Assembly (NCBI GenBank): GCA_030159235.1
Contig: BSBG01000003.1
Coordinates: forward strand, 62,001-126,000
Source of the DNA: Bacillus safensis
GTDB lineage: Bacteria > Bacillota > Bacilli > Bacillales > Bacillaceae
Length of the DNA stretch: 64,000 nt
Direction of reading: 5' to 3'
Positions 8,444 through 16,471 of the stretch are shown one piece after another. The notes under the pieces were generated by a model. It did no database searches and was not told the origin of the DNA. It was given only the letters and a program-made list of their open reading frames with translations. Made by a program: the position numbers and the translations under genes. Positions within the stretch are counted from its first letter, which is position 1, and each line of letters opens with the position of its first letter.

Positions 8444-10063
8444 ATGATTGCAGTAAATAATGTTAGTTTGCGCTTTGCTGATCGTAAACTATTCGAAGAA
8501 GTAAATATTAAATTCACTCCTGGCAACTGCTACGGACTAATTGGTGCCAATGGAGCTGGTAAATCAACGTTCCTAAAGATTCTTTCTGGAGAAATTGAGG
8601 CTCAAACGGGCGATGTTCATATGAGTCCTGGTGAGCGCTTAGCGATTTTAAAACAGAACCACTTTGAATACGAAGAATTTGAAGTATTAAAAGTCGTTAT
8701 GATGGGTCATAAACGTCTATATGATGTGATGCAGGAGAAAGATGCGATCTATATGAAACCTGATTTCTCAGATGAAGACGGGATTCGTGCAGCAGAGCTT
8801 GAAGGTGAGTTCGCTGAGTTAAACGGCTGGGAAGCAGAAAGTGAAGCAGCGATCCTATTAAAGGGTCTTGGCATTCCAGAGAGTCTTCAATCGAAGAAAA
8901 TGTCTGAGCTTGGCGGTTCTGAAAAGGTAAAAGTACTTCTAGCCCAAGCTTTATTTGGTAAGCCTGACGTTCTTCTTTTGGATGAGCCAACGAACCACTT
9001 GGACTTACAAGCCATCCAGTGGCTAGAAGAGTTCCTCATTAATTTTGAAAATACCGTGATCGTCGTTTCGCATGACCGTCACTTTTTAAACAAAGTATGT
9101 ACACATATCGCGGACCTAGACTTCGGAAAAATTCAAGTATATGTCGGTAACTATGATTTCTGGTATGAGTCCAGCCAGCTAGCGCTGAAACTCAGCCAAG
9201 ATGCAAATAAGAAAAAAGAAGAACAAATTAAGCAGCTTCAAGAGTTCGTTGCCCGGTTCAGTGCGAACGCTTCTAAATCGAAGCAAGCGACCTCAAGAAA
9301 GAAATTGCTTGATAAAATCTCTTTAGACGACATTAAGCCATCTTCACGTAAATATCCGTATGTTCATTTTGCGCCAGAGCGCGAAATCGGAAATGATGTC
9401 CTTCAAGTAGAAGGTCTATCGAAAACAATTGACGGTGTGAAAGTACTGGATAATGTCAGCTTTATCATGAATCGCGAGGATAAAATTGCGTTTCTAAGCC
9501 GTAATGAGCTTGCTGTGTCTACTTTATTTAAAATTCTTGCTGGTGAGATGGAGCCAGACAGCGGATCATTTAAATGGGGCGTCACAACGTCACAAGCCTT
9601 TTTCCCGAAAGACAATAGTGAATTCTTTGAAGGAAACGATGTCGATCTAGTGGATTGGCTTCGTCAATATTCTCCGAATGATCAAAGCGAAAGCTTCCTG
9701 CGTGGTTTCTTAGGACGTATGCTTTTCTCTGGGGAAGAAGTAAAGAAAAAAGCAAGCGTCTTATCAGGAGGAGAAAAGGTTCGTTGTATGTTATCGAAAA
9801 TGATGCTGTCAGGAGCGAATGTACTGCTTCTGGATGAGCCGACGAACCACTTAGACCTAGAATCCATTACGGCGCTGAATAACGGTTTAATGAGCTTTAA
9901 AGGAGCTATGCTCTTCTCATCTCATGACCATCAGTTTGTTGAAACAGTGGCAAACCGTATTATCGAAGTAACGCCAAATGGCATCGTTGATAAACAAACA
10001 ACATATGATGAGTTCTTATCAGATCAAGAGATTCAAAAGAGACTCGATGAGCTTTATGCGTAA
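8444..10063 (+). CDS. ykpA: YkpA, ABC-F family ATPase
   Basis: 539 residues, two ABC ATPase domains with no membrane segment. Domain 1 has Walker A GANGAGKST (35-43) and Walker B LLLDEPTNHLDLQ; domain 2 has signature LSGGEKVR and a second LLLDEPTNHLDLE. A charged linker between them (about 250-290) has the size and character of an ABC-F interdomain linker. The second Walker A is degenerate (FLSRNELAVSTLF) where GxxGxGKS/T is expected; B. subtilis YkpA is of this YbiT-like type. ABC-F proteins act at the ribosome exit site. Nothing here marks it as a resistance determinant. Confidence 0.9.
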   Translation: MIAVNNVSLRFADRKLFEEVNIKFTPGNCYGLIGANGAGKSTFLKILSGEIEAQTGDVHMSPGERLAILKQNHFEYEEFEVLKVVMMGHKRLYDVMQEKDAIYMKPDFSDEDGIRAAELEGEFAELNGWEAESEAAILLKGLGIPESLQSKKMSELGGSEKVKVLLAQALFGKPDVLLLDEPTNHLDLQAIQWLEEFLINFENTVIVVSHDRHFLNKVCTHIADLDFGKIQVYVGNYDFWYESSQLALKLSQDANKKKEEQIKQLQEFVARFSANASKSKQATSRKKLLDKISLDDIKPSSRKYPYVHFAPEREIGNDVLQVEGLSKTIDGVKVLDNVSFIMNREDKIAFLSRNELAVSTLFKILAGEMEPDSGSFKWGVTTSQAFFPKDNSEFFEGNDVDLVDWLRQYSPNDQSESFLRGFLGRMLFSGEEVKKKASVLSGGEKVRCMLSKMMLSGANVLLLDEPTNHLDLESITALNNGLMSFKGAMLFSSHDHQFVETVANRIIEVTPNGIVDKQTTYDEFLSDQEIQKRLDELYA

Positions 10064-10069
10064 ATAAGA

Positions 10070-10099
10070 AAAGACATCCACAAGTGGATGTCTTTTTTT
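10070..10099 (+). terminator. Terminator between ykpA and ampS
   Basis: AAAGACATCCAC / GTGGATGTCTTT with a two-base loop and seven T. Read on the minus strand it is also preceded by an A-rich side, so it may serve ampS as well. Confidence 0.85.
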
Positions 10100-10101
10100 G
10101 A

Positions 10102-11334
10102 TTAAATCGCCCAATTTCCATTTCGGAAGATCGGTTCGCGTTTCCCGTCTTTTGTGATCCCGTCAATATTCATTTCCTTTGAACCAATCATGAAATCGAC
10201 GTGTGTAATACTGCTGTTCACACCCGCTGCATCCAATTCTTCTCGTTTCATTTCTTTTCCGCCGTCGATATTAAACGCATATCCGCTGCCGATGGCAAGG
10301 TGGTTTGATGCATTTTCATCGTAAAGTGTATTGTAATAAAGAATATTTGAGTTAGAAATTGGCGAATCATCTGGTACGAGGGCAACCTCACCTAAATAAT
10401 GAGATCCTTCGTCTGTTTCAACGAGGGAATTTAAAATATCCTCGCCTTCCTTCGCTTTCACGTCCACAATCCGGCCATTTTCAAAGGTTAATGAAAATTC
10501 ATCAATGATGTTTCCTGCATAGCTGAGCGGCTTTGTGCTTGAGACGGTTCCGTTTACACCGTCTTTTTTCGGTACGGTAAAGACTTCTTCAGTTGGCATG
10601 TTGGCCATGAACGAGACGCCTCGTTCACTCACGCTGCCAGCACCTACCCAAATATGCTGCTCTGGAAGCTCGATCGTTAAGTCTGTGCCTGGTGCTTCAT
10701 AATGCAGTTTGTGGTAGTGACGTTCATTGAGTATTTTGACCTTTTCATTTAGCGATGCATCGTGCTTTTTCCAAGCCTCAACAGGATCTGCTTGATCAGC
10801 GCGTGCGACTTTAAAGATTTGATCCCACAATAAAGCGACAGCCTCTTCATCTGTCTGATCAGGGAAAATCTTTTTCGCCCACTCTTTTGATGCAGCACCT
10901 ACGACTGTCCAAGCGATTTTGTCAGATTGAACGTATTGACGATATGTATGTAGTGCTGAACCAGCAGCCTTTTGCTGTGCAGCGATTTTTTTCGAGTCAA
11001 TGCCTCGCAGAAGGTCAGGGCTCTCTGACAGGATGGTAATAAAAGCACCGCCGCGTTTTGCGATGGTTTCCATCATCTGTGCTTCCCATTCTGGGAATTG
11101 CTCAAATACATCCTGTGGCGCATGTTCAAATTTTAAACGGGTGAGAACACCATCACTCCAGCGGATATGTACGTTTTTCGCTCCGCGCTCATACGCATGT
11201 TTCGCTACAAGACGAACAAGGTGTGCAGATTCAGTAAATGCGGATACAACCACTTCTTGCCCCTTTTGTACATTCACACCGACTTCAACGATGGTCTTGG
11301 CATATTGATCTAGTTGTTTTTCAAATAAATTCAT
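10102..11334 (-). CDS. ampS: Aminopeptidase AmpS (M29 family)
   Basis: 410 residues from ATG 11334, chosen because AAAGGAGGG stands 8-9 nt upstream and because the family starts MNLFEKQLDQYA; the frame extends 26 codons further upstream without a credible start. M29 metallopeptidase features include the AIGSGYAFNIDGG segment and the C-terminal HVDFMIGS metal-site region. It removes N-terminal residues from peptides in the cytoplasm with divalent metal ions. In B. subtilis the unrelated gene ykpB lies between ykpA and ampS; here the two are adjacent. Confidence 0.93.
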   Translation of the reverse strand: MNLFEKQLDQYAKTIVEVGVNVQKGQEVVVSAFTESAHLVRLVAKHAYERGAKNVHIRWSDGVLTRLKFEHAPQDVFEQFPEWEAQMMETIAKRGGAFITILSESPDLLRGIDSKKIAAQQKAAGSALHTYRQYVQSDKIAWTVVGAASKEWAKKIFPDQTDEEAVALLWDQIFKVARADQADPVEAWKKHDASLNEKVKILNERHYHKLHYEAPGTDLTIELPEQHIWVGAGSVSERGVSFMANMPTEEVFTVPKKDGVNGTVSSTKPLSYAGNIIDEFSLTFENGRIVDVKAKEGEDILNSLVETDEGSHYLGEVALVPDDSPISNSNILYYNTLYDENASNHLAIGSGYAFNIDGGKEMKREELDAAGVNSSITHVDFMIGSKEMNIDGITKDGKREPIFRNGNWAI

Positions 11335-11410
11335 AAAAAACCCTCCTTTAGTCATGTTCATCATATCAGATTTAAGACCGAAAAGGAAAATGGGGAGCAC
11401 GCTTACAGCC

Positions 11411-11440
11411 AAAATAAAAAAGCCGCTTTCGTGCGGCTTT
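11411..11440 (-). terminator. Terminator downstream of ykpC
   Basis: On the minus strand AGCCGCACGAAAGCGGCT followed by six T. Placed immediately after the ykpC stop. Confidence 0.8.
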
Positions 11441-11572
11441 TTAGCGGTTCAGTTGTTTCACAGGCTGTGCATTAGAAGGGGGCATATGTGAAAACGACAG
11501 GCTCATTCCTCCTAAAATAATCCCGGTTAAAATGACTGTGACAACGACCCGTTTACCTAAATCAAGCAACAT
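11441..11572 (-). CDS. ykpC: YkpC, 43-residue membrane peptide
   Basis: Found by translating the minus strand between mreBH and ampS. It encodes 43 residues beginning MLLDLGKRVV, with one hydrophobic helix (about 9-27) and a Pro/Asn/Gln tail ending VKQLNR. A GGAGGAAG RBS lies 7 nt before ATG 11572. It follows mreBH on the same strand with a 74-bp gap, the position of ykpC in B. subtilis. Function unknown. Confidence 0.75.
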   Translation of the reverse strand: MLLDLGKRVVVTVILTGIILGGMSLSFSHMPPSNAQPVKQLNR

Positions 11573-11646
11573 GTTCTTCCTCCTTCACGTTTATCCATTT
11601 CTCACGATATGATGGAAATGAAGAAAAAAGAAGTAGAACATGAAGA

Positions 11647-12654
11647 TTATTTTAATGTTTTTTGCAATTTGTCGATGACTTCTAATGAACGCCCTGTTCC
11701 AATGGCAACAGATTCAAGTGGATTGGCTGCAATATGAACTGGAACGACAATCTCTTGAGAAAGCCATTCTTGAATCCCATTTAAAAGAGCGCCGCCGCCA
11801 GTTAAGATCACACCGCGGTCCACAATATCCCCGCTTAGCTCTGGAGGGCTGTCCTCTAATGTGGCACGAATTGCCTCTAAAATATGAAGAAGTGATTCTC
11901 GCATAGCGCCTTGAATTTCATGAGATACAAGTGTAATCGTTTTTGGCAGACCTGTCACAAGGTCACGCCCGCGCACGTCTAATGATTTTGGCTCATGCTC
12001 AATGAGACCATACCCAATCTCCATTTTCACCTGCTCGGCAGTCCGTTCCCCGATTAATAGGTTATATTTCTTTCTGACAAACGTAATGATATCTTCATCC
12101 AGCTGATCTCCGCCAATTCGGATCGAATGACAAGAGACAACACCGCCAAACGAAATAATCGCAACTTCCGTTGTTCCGCCGCCAATATCGACGACAACGT
12201 TCGCAACAGGCTCGTCTACCGGAAGATCAGCGCCGATTGCAGCTGCAACAGGTTCTTCAATTAAATGCACATGCTTTGCTCCACAGTTTTTCACAGCATC
12301 GCTGATAGCGCGGCGCTCAACAGCGGTTGAACCGGATGGCGTACATACAACGACAGTCGGCTTTCTGAAGGTGAACCCGATATTTTTTCCTGCTTTTTTC
12401 ATGATTTGTTTAAGTAAATCTGTTGTCATATCATAATCAGCGATGACACCGTCTTTCATCGGACGGATCGCGACAATTTTCCCCGGTGTTTTCCCGATCA
12501 TTTCTTTTGCTTCTGATCCGACCGCAAGTACAGTCTTTGTTTCGGTATCGACTGCCACAACGGACGGTTCATTTAAAATAATTCCCTTATTTTTACTATA
12601 AACCAATATGTTAGCTGTTCCTAAATCAATTCCAATTTCGGCATTTTGAAACAT
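11647..12654 (-). CDS. mreBH: MreBH, actin-like cell-shape protein
   Basis: 335 residues from ATG 12654 (GGGTGA a few nt upstream; the family starts MFQ). An upstream in-frame TTG at 12666 is unlikely. Actin-fold motifs are intact: [12 protein letters not shown] phosphate 1, [14 protein letters not shown] phosphate 2, [11 protein letters not shown] adenosine motif. MreBH guides lateral cell-wall synthesis and targets the LytE endopeptidase. It is the MreBH paralogue rather than MreB or Mbl by its place beside abh and ykpC and by sequence resemblance. Confidence 0.93.
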   Translation of the reverse strand: MFQNAEIGIDLGTANILVYSKNKGIILNEPSVVAVDTETKTVLAVGSEAKEMIGKTPGKIVAIRPMKDGVIADYDMTTDLLKQIMKKAGKNIGFTFRKPTVVVCTPSGSTAVERRAISDAVKNCGAKHVHLIEEPVAAAIGADLPVDEPVANVVVDIGGGTTEVAIISFGGVVSCHSIRIGGDQLDEDIITFVRKKYNLLIGERTAEQVKMEIGYGLIEHEPKSLDVRGRDLVTGLPKTITLVSHEIQGAMRESLLHILEAIRATLEDSPPELSGDIVDRGVILTGGGALLNGIQEWLSQEIVVPVHIAANPLESVAIGTGRSLEVIDKLQKTLK

Positions 12655-12704
12655 GTTTTCACCCAATCTCTATTTTTGCTGTTTTAAACAATTTTACATT
12701 TAAA

Positions 12705-12735
12705 AGTTCAGAGGGTTGAAGTCATTTGTGGGGGT
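12705..12735 (-). promoter_or_regulatory. Candidate sigma-I-type promoter of mreBH
   Basis: On the minus strand AAACCCCCAC stands at 12735-12730 and a CTGAAC follows about 19 nt downstream, 50-60 bp before the mreBH start. ACCCCC is the known -35 of sigma-I promoters including B. subtilis mreBH; the expected -10 is CGAA, so that half is imperfect. Tentative. Confidence 0.35.
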
Positions 12736-12840
12736 TTGTGATGACCTTGAAATGAATCTGTAAAATTCAAGTATCATTTTGACAATCGTAATAAATTTTC
12801 CCTTTGTTTTTTCTTTTATGAAAAAAATTTTTATAGAGGA

Positions 12841-12866
12841 GAAACCTTTTAAGAATCTCTTACGTC
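12841..12866 (+). promoter_or_regulatory. Candidate ECF (sigma-X-type) promoter of abh
   Basis: GAAAC (12841-12845), 17 bp, CGTC (12863-12866). This fits the AAC / CGWC pattern and 17-bp spacing of sigma-X promoters; abh is a known sigma-X target in B. subtilis. About 65 bp before the abh start. Confidence 0.5.
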
Positions 12867-12930
12867 TACGATATATCAATTGGTGAAAAACAGATTGATC
12901 TTGAGCTAATGAAAGAAAGAGGGAAAGAAA

Positions 12931-13209
12931 TTGAAATCTATCGGAGTCGTAAGAAAAGTTGATGAACTAGGGCGTATTGTGATGCCAATCGAATTGAGAA
13001 GAGCACTTGATATCGCTATTAAAGACAGTATGGAATTTTTTATAGATGGGGAGAAAATCGTCTTAAAAAAATATAAGCCAGAGGGTGTTTGTCTTCTGAC
13101 TGGTGAAATTACATCAGAGAACCATGCATATGGAAACGGTCAAATTACATTAAGCGCTGAAGGCGCAGAACTACTGTTAAAAGAGCTGCAAGACGCTCTT
13201 CAGCAGTAA
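12931..13209 (+). CDS. abh: Abh, AbrB-like transition-state regulator
   Basis: 92 residues from TTG 12931 with an AGAGGGAAAG RBS. The N-terminal half is the AbrB/SpoVT swapped-hairpin DNA-binding domain (IGVVRKVDELGRIVMPIELRR), and the C-terminal half contains the short multimerisation segment with GVCLLTGE. Abh is the AbrB paralogue affecting antibiotic and biofilm genes. The position next to mreBH and kinC separates it from AbrB itself. A strong terminator follows. Confidence 0.95.
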   Translation: MKSIGVVRKVDELGRIVMPIELRRALDIAIKDSMEFFIDGEKIVLKKYKPEGVCLLTGEITSENHAYGNGQITLSAEGAELLLKELQDALQQ

Positions 13210-13211
13210 TT

Positions 13212-13259
13212 AAAATAGCCTGCTCTCTTCCTTTGTGCTGAGGACAGGCTATTTTTTTT
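13212..13259 (+). terminator. Terminator of abh
   Basis: AAATAGCCTG / CAGGCTATTT with an internal loop of about 20 nt and eight T. Confidence 0.85.
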
Positions 13260-13307
13260 GAAAAGTTCCTTAAAAATGCCTCATCCCCCTCAAAAAATAA
13301 GTGGAAA

Positions 13308-13317
13308 ATGGTACAAT
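13308..13317 (+). promoter_or_regulatory. Extended -10 promoter of kinC
   Basis: TGGTACAAT (TGn plus TACAAT at 13312-13317) with no clear -35. It would start transcription near 13324 and so rules out the GTG at 13301 as the kinC start. Confidence 0.4.
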
Positions 13318-13351
13318 TGACAAAGAATCTCAGGGCGGCAGGTGGAATCAT

Positions 13352-14662
13352 TTGAACAAAACATACCAAGTGCGGATCATGTTATCTGCTCTTGCATTTA
13401 TCTTAATTTTAAGCTGGGATTTCTTTTATTATCTAGGCGGCTATCAAATTAATTGGCTGCTCGATCTTGCCTTTACAGTTGCTGTGATAGCAGGGATATG
13501 GGTTGTCTCAGGCTATGTAGACCGCTTAAATCTACTTGTATCAGATTTAAATAAGAGGGAAAAAGAAGCACACGAACTGACAGAGCGGCTGAATCGAATC
13601 ACAGATAACTTGCAAGAAATCGTCTTTGAAACAGATGAAAAAGGGCAAATCATTTTCTTAAATCAAGCATGGAAACAAATGACCGGCTATGACATAGACG
13701 AATGTCTAGGCACGAGTTACAATCAGTACTTTGATCAAGAAGAAAGAGTTATCCAGCATTTGTTATCTGTCATCAAAGAGCATAAGGATTCAGGGCGGAT
13801 CGAGCTGCAGCTCCTTCATAAAGAGGGAAGAAAAGTGTGGGGAGACGTTCATTATAAGCTCTACTTTGATGAACAGCACCAATTTACTGGAGGCATTGGA
13901 ACGGTTGCAGATATTACAAAACAAAAACAGGCGAAGCTCGAGCTAGAAAAATCAAATCAACAATTGCAAATGCAGGCGCAAAAGCTGGCCGTTGCAGGAC
14001 AAATAGCCGCTGGAATCGCCCATGAAGTCAGAAACCCGCTGACCTCAGTAAACGGCTTTTTGCAGCTGATGAAAACACAATATCCCGAAAGAACCGATTA
14101 TTTTGACATTATCTTTTCCGAAATTAAACGGATTGATTTTGTTTTAAGTGAGCTGCTTGTACTGGCTAAGCCTCAATCGGTCCATTTTCAAGAAGTTCAG
14201 CTTCATGGGCTGTTAGAGCAGGTCATTACTCTGCTAAAAACAAATGCAGTTCTGTCAAATATTGATCTCAAACAGCCATTTAAAAAGCAGGATGCCGGCG
14301 TTATCTTAGCGGACGCTAACCAAATGAAGCAGCTGTTCATTAATTTAATCAAAAATGCCATTGAGGCAATGCCAGAAGGCGGCAGCATATACATATCAAC
14401 AGAAAAAGTCATGAATGAATGGAAAATTACCATTCAAGATGAAGGAAAAGGGATGTCTGAAGAGGATATTCAGAAAATATATGATCCTTTCTTCTCCACA
14501 AAAACAGAGGGTACGGGGCTTGGACTGACCATCTGTGCAACGATTTTAAAAGATCATCACGGAAGAATGGATGTGTCGAGTGAGCTGGGAAAAGGCACAA
14601 CTTTTCATATCTATTTACCTGTGTGTCAAAAAAGCAGACAGCAGCAAGGCGAGAGGACGTGA
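13352..14662 (+). CDS. kinC: KinC, sporulation/biofilm sensor histidine kinase
   Basis: 436 residues from TTG 13352, with AGGTGG six nt upstream; the family begins at this point. Two N-terminal membrane helices (about 8-25, 32-50) are followed by a PAS domain (about 85-205), then HisKA with the phospho-acceptor His in AAGIAHEVRNPLTS. HATPase_c comes last, with N box IKNAIEAMPEGG, G1 DEGKGM and G2 GTGLGL. KinC feeds phosphate to Spo0F/Spo0A and responds to membrane leakage in B. subtilis. The TM pair and PAS distinguish it from KinA and KinE. ykqA starts 4 bp after its stop. Confidence 0.92.
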   Translation: MNKTYQVRIMLSALAFILILSWDFFYYLGGYQINWLLDLAFTVAVIAGIWVVSGYVDRLNLLVSDLNKREKEAHELTERLNRITDNLQEIVFETDEKGQIIFLNQAWKQMTGYDIDECLGTSYNQYFDQEERVIQHLLSVIKEHKDSGRIELQLLHKEGRKVWGDVHYKLYFDEQHQFTGGIGTVADITKQKQAKLELEKSNQQLQMQAQKLAVAGQIAAGIAHEVRNPLTSVNGFLQLMKTQYPERTDYFDIIFSEIKRIDFVLSELLVLAKPQSVHFQEVQLHGLLEQVITLLKTNAVLSNIDLKQPFKKQDAGVILADANQMKQLFINLIKNAIEAMPEGGSIYISTEKVMNEWKITIQDEGKGMSEEDIQKIYDPFFSTKTEGTGLGLTICATILKDHHGRMDVSSELGKGTTFHIYLPVCQKSRQQQGERT

Positions 14663-14666
14663 TTTC

Positions 14667-15503
14667 ATGACGATGAAAGCTTTATTTGTATATGGGACGC
14701 TTCTGCAGCATGAAGAGCACCACGAGGCGTATATGAAGGAAAGCAGACTACTAGCTAAATCAGCTTGGATCAGTGGAAGAATTTACGATACAGGTCAAGA
14801 ATACCCTGTGTGCGTTCCTAAAGAAAAAAGCACGGTTTTTGGAGAATTGTACGAGGTAACGGCTGATACGTTGAATAAGATAGATTTACTTGAGGAAGGG
14901 TATGACAAGCAGGTAATCGATGTCATGACAGACCAAGGGCAGGTGGCAGCCATTACGTACACTTTACAAAAGCAGAAAGTATCAGCGTTGAAGGAAATCG
15001 AAAGCGGCTGCTGGAAAGAGTATAGACTGTTACAGCAGAAGCCGGCATCCTTCTATTATTTTGCCTATGGCTCCTGTATGGATGATGCAAGGTTTAAGCT
15101 GGCGGAAGTCGATCATTATTTCAAACAAATCGTCGGCGGCGGTGCGCTGAACGGCTTTACAACTAGATTTACATTGGTGCGGCCTGATGGATCAAGAGCT
15201 GATATGGTAGAAGACGGCGGAGAAACAGAGGGCGTTTTATATGAGGTTCCTTTCGATGCCATTCGTTATTTATACAAACGAGAAGGTGTATATGAGGGCA
15301 CATATCGTCCAGCTTTTGTCGATATCCAAATCGGTAATCAAATATATGAGGACTGTTTAACCTTTCTTGTTCTTCAAAAGGGTGAAGAGATTGCTCCTCC
15401 AGATCATTACCGCAGTGAAATTGAAAAAGGGGCAGATCTTTACCTGAGTGAATCATTCCGTAAAAAAATTCGTTCGCATATGGATTCATTAATCAAACCG
15501 TAG
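14667..15503 (+). CDS. ykqA: YkqA, double gamma-glutamylcyclotransferase-like protein
   Basis: 278 residues from ATG 14667, with GAGAGG ten nt upstream; a second ATG two codons on is also possible. Two AIG2/GGCT-like folds are visible, one starting at LFVYGTLL and the second at YYFAYGSCMD near residue 128. These folds often act on gamma-glutamyl or related amide groups. No substrate can be read from the sequence. Co-transcribed with kinC by spacing. Confidence 0.85.
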   Translation: MTMKALFVYGTLLQHEEHHEAYMKESRLLAKSAWISGRIYDTGQEYPVCVPKEKSTVFGELYEVTADTLNKIDLLEEGYDKQVIDVMTDQGQVAAITYTLQKQKVSALKEIESGCWKEYRLLQQKPASFYYFAYGSCMDDARFKLAEVDHYFKQIVGGGALNGFTTRFTLVRPDGSRADMVEDGGETEGVLYEVPFDAIRYLYKREGVYEGTYRPAFVDIQIGNQIYEDCLTFLVLQKGEEIAPPDHYRSEIEKGADLYLSESFRKKIRSHMDSLIKP

Positions 15504-15540
15504 TAAAATGCATGGTAAGTGAGATAAAAGGAGTCTGAAC

Positions 15541-16209
15541 ATGAAAAAGGAATATGCAGTCATTGGTCTTGGACGTTTTGGCGGAAGTATTTGCAAGGCG
15601 CTGAGCGAAGAAGGACTTGAAGTCATGGCCATGGATATGAATGAAGATCGAGTGAACGAATACGCGAAAATTGCTTCACATGCGGTCATTGGCGATTCAA
15701 CGGACGAATCTGTTTTAAAAAATCTCGGTATTCGTAATTTTGACCATGTCATCGTTGCGATTGGTGAAAACATTCAGGCGAGTATTTTAACAACGATCAT
15801 GCTGAAAGAGCTTGGCGTTAAAATGGTTACAGTTAAAGCACAAAACGACTACCATGAAAAGGTGCTAAACAAAATTGGGGCTGACCGCATCGTTCATCCA
15901 GAGCGAGACATGGGCAGACGAATTGCACATAAAATCATTTCCAATAACGTCTTAGATTATCTCGAGCTGTCAGATGAGTATAGCCTCATTGAAATCGTTG
16001 CCAACAGCAGGCTTGCAGGGCATTCTCTTTTAGATCTCGATATTCGAGCAAGATACGGCATTAATATTGTGGCGATTAAGCGTGGAAAAGAAGTGATTGT
16101 TTCACCGCTCGCAGATGAAATGATTCAAAAAGAAGATATTCTTATTGTCATTGGGGCAGTAGCTGATATAGGACGCTTTGAAAAGCGAGAAATGCAGAAC
16201 GATTATTAA
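15541..16209 (+). CDS. ktrC: KtrC, cytoplasmic gating subunit of a K+ channel
   Basis: 222 residues. An N-terminal Rossmann RCK domain has GLGRFGGSICKAL (9-21) and binds nucleotide, and a C-terminal RCK_C (TrkA-C) domain binds c-di-AMP in this family. KtrC rings control KtrD, encoded elsewhere. Order kinC-ykqA-ktrC-adeC is as in B. subtilis. RBS AAAGGAG at 15528. Confidence 0.95.
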   Translation: MKKEYAVIGLGRFGGSICKALSEEGLEVMAMDMNEDRVNEYAKIASHAVIGDSTDESVLKNLGIRNFDHVIVAIGENIQASILTTIMLKELGVKMVTVKAQNDYHEKVLNKIGADRIVHPERDMGRRIAHKIISNNVLDYLELSDEYSLIEIVANSRLAGHSLLDLDIRARYGINIVAIKRGKEVIVSPLADEMIQKEDILIVIGAVADIGRFEKREMQNDY

Positions 16210-16233
16210 ACACTCCGGAGCGGGGTGTTTTTT
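16208..16233 (+). terminator. Terminator of ktrC
   Basis: AAACACTCC / GGGGTGTTT with GGAGC loop and T run. Confidence 0.75.
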
Positions 16234-16403
16234 ATGTGGTTGTGTACACACAGGACGGACAGTGGAAAGGGAAGAAGACATTGAAAAAGACCTGTTTTAT
16301 TCTGAAAGAACAGCAAAAGTCAATCGACATATTTTTCGTGCAATTATCACTATTCAGAAATAAAAATCAGTCTTTTTATCTGGTTGATTTTCTCTAAATG
16401 TCA

Positions 16404-16432
16404 TTGACTGAGCAAACAGATTCGTTTACGAT
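16404..16432 (+). promoter_or_regulatory. Sigma-A promoter of adeC
   Basis: TTGACT (16404-16409), 17 bp, TACGAT (16427-16432). The transcript would start about 16439, giving a leader of only ~33 nt, so there is no room for a purine riboswitch. Confidence 0.65.
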
Positions 16433-16471
16433 AAGAAACATTATATTGTTTACTTGGAGGAGGCAGTGTCG

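Noticed and set aside
9403-9867. Antisense ORFs inside ykpA and similar long antisense frames in pdhA, pdhC, ctaD and fruA
   Set aside because: They are shadows of codon bias in conserved genes; none has an RBS or recognisable domain.
8444-10063. ykpA as an antibiotic-resistance ABC-F
   Set aside because: Sequence and location are those of the housekeeping YkpA/YbiT-type protein, with no resistance-type context.
16210-16471. Possible 38-codon TTG ORF (about 16281-16397) and a possible purine riboswitch before adeC
   Set aside because: The ORF has a poorly placed RBS and runs into the adeC promoter. The adeC promoter at 16404 leaves a leader of only ~33 nt, too short for a riboswitch.
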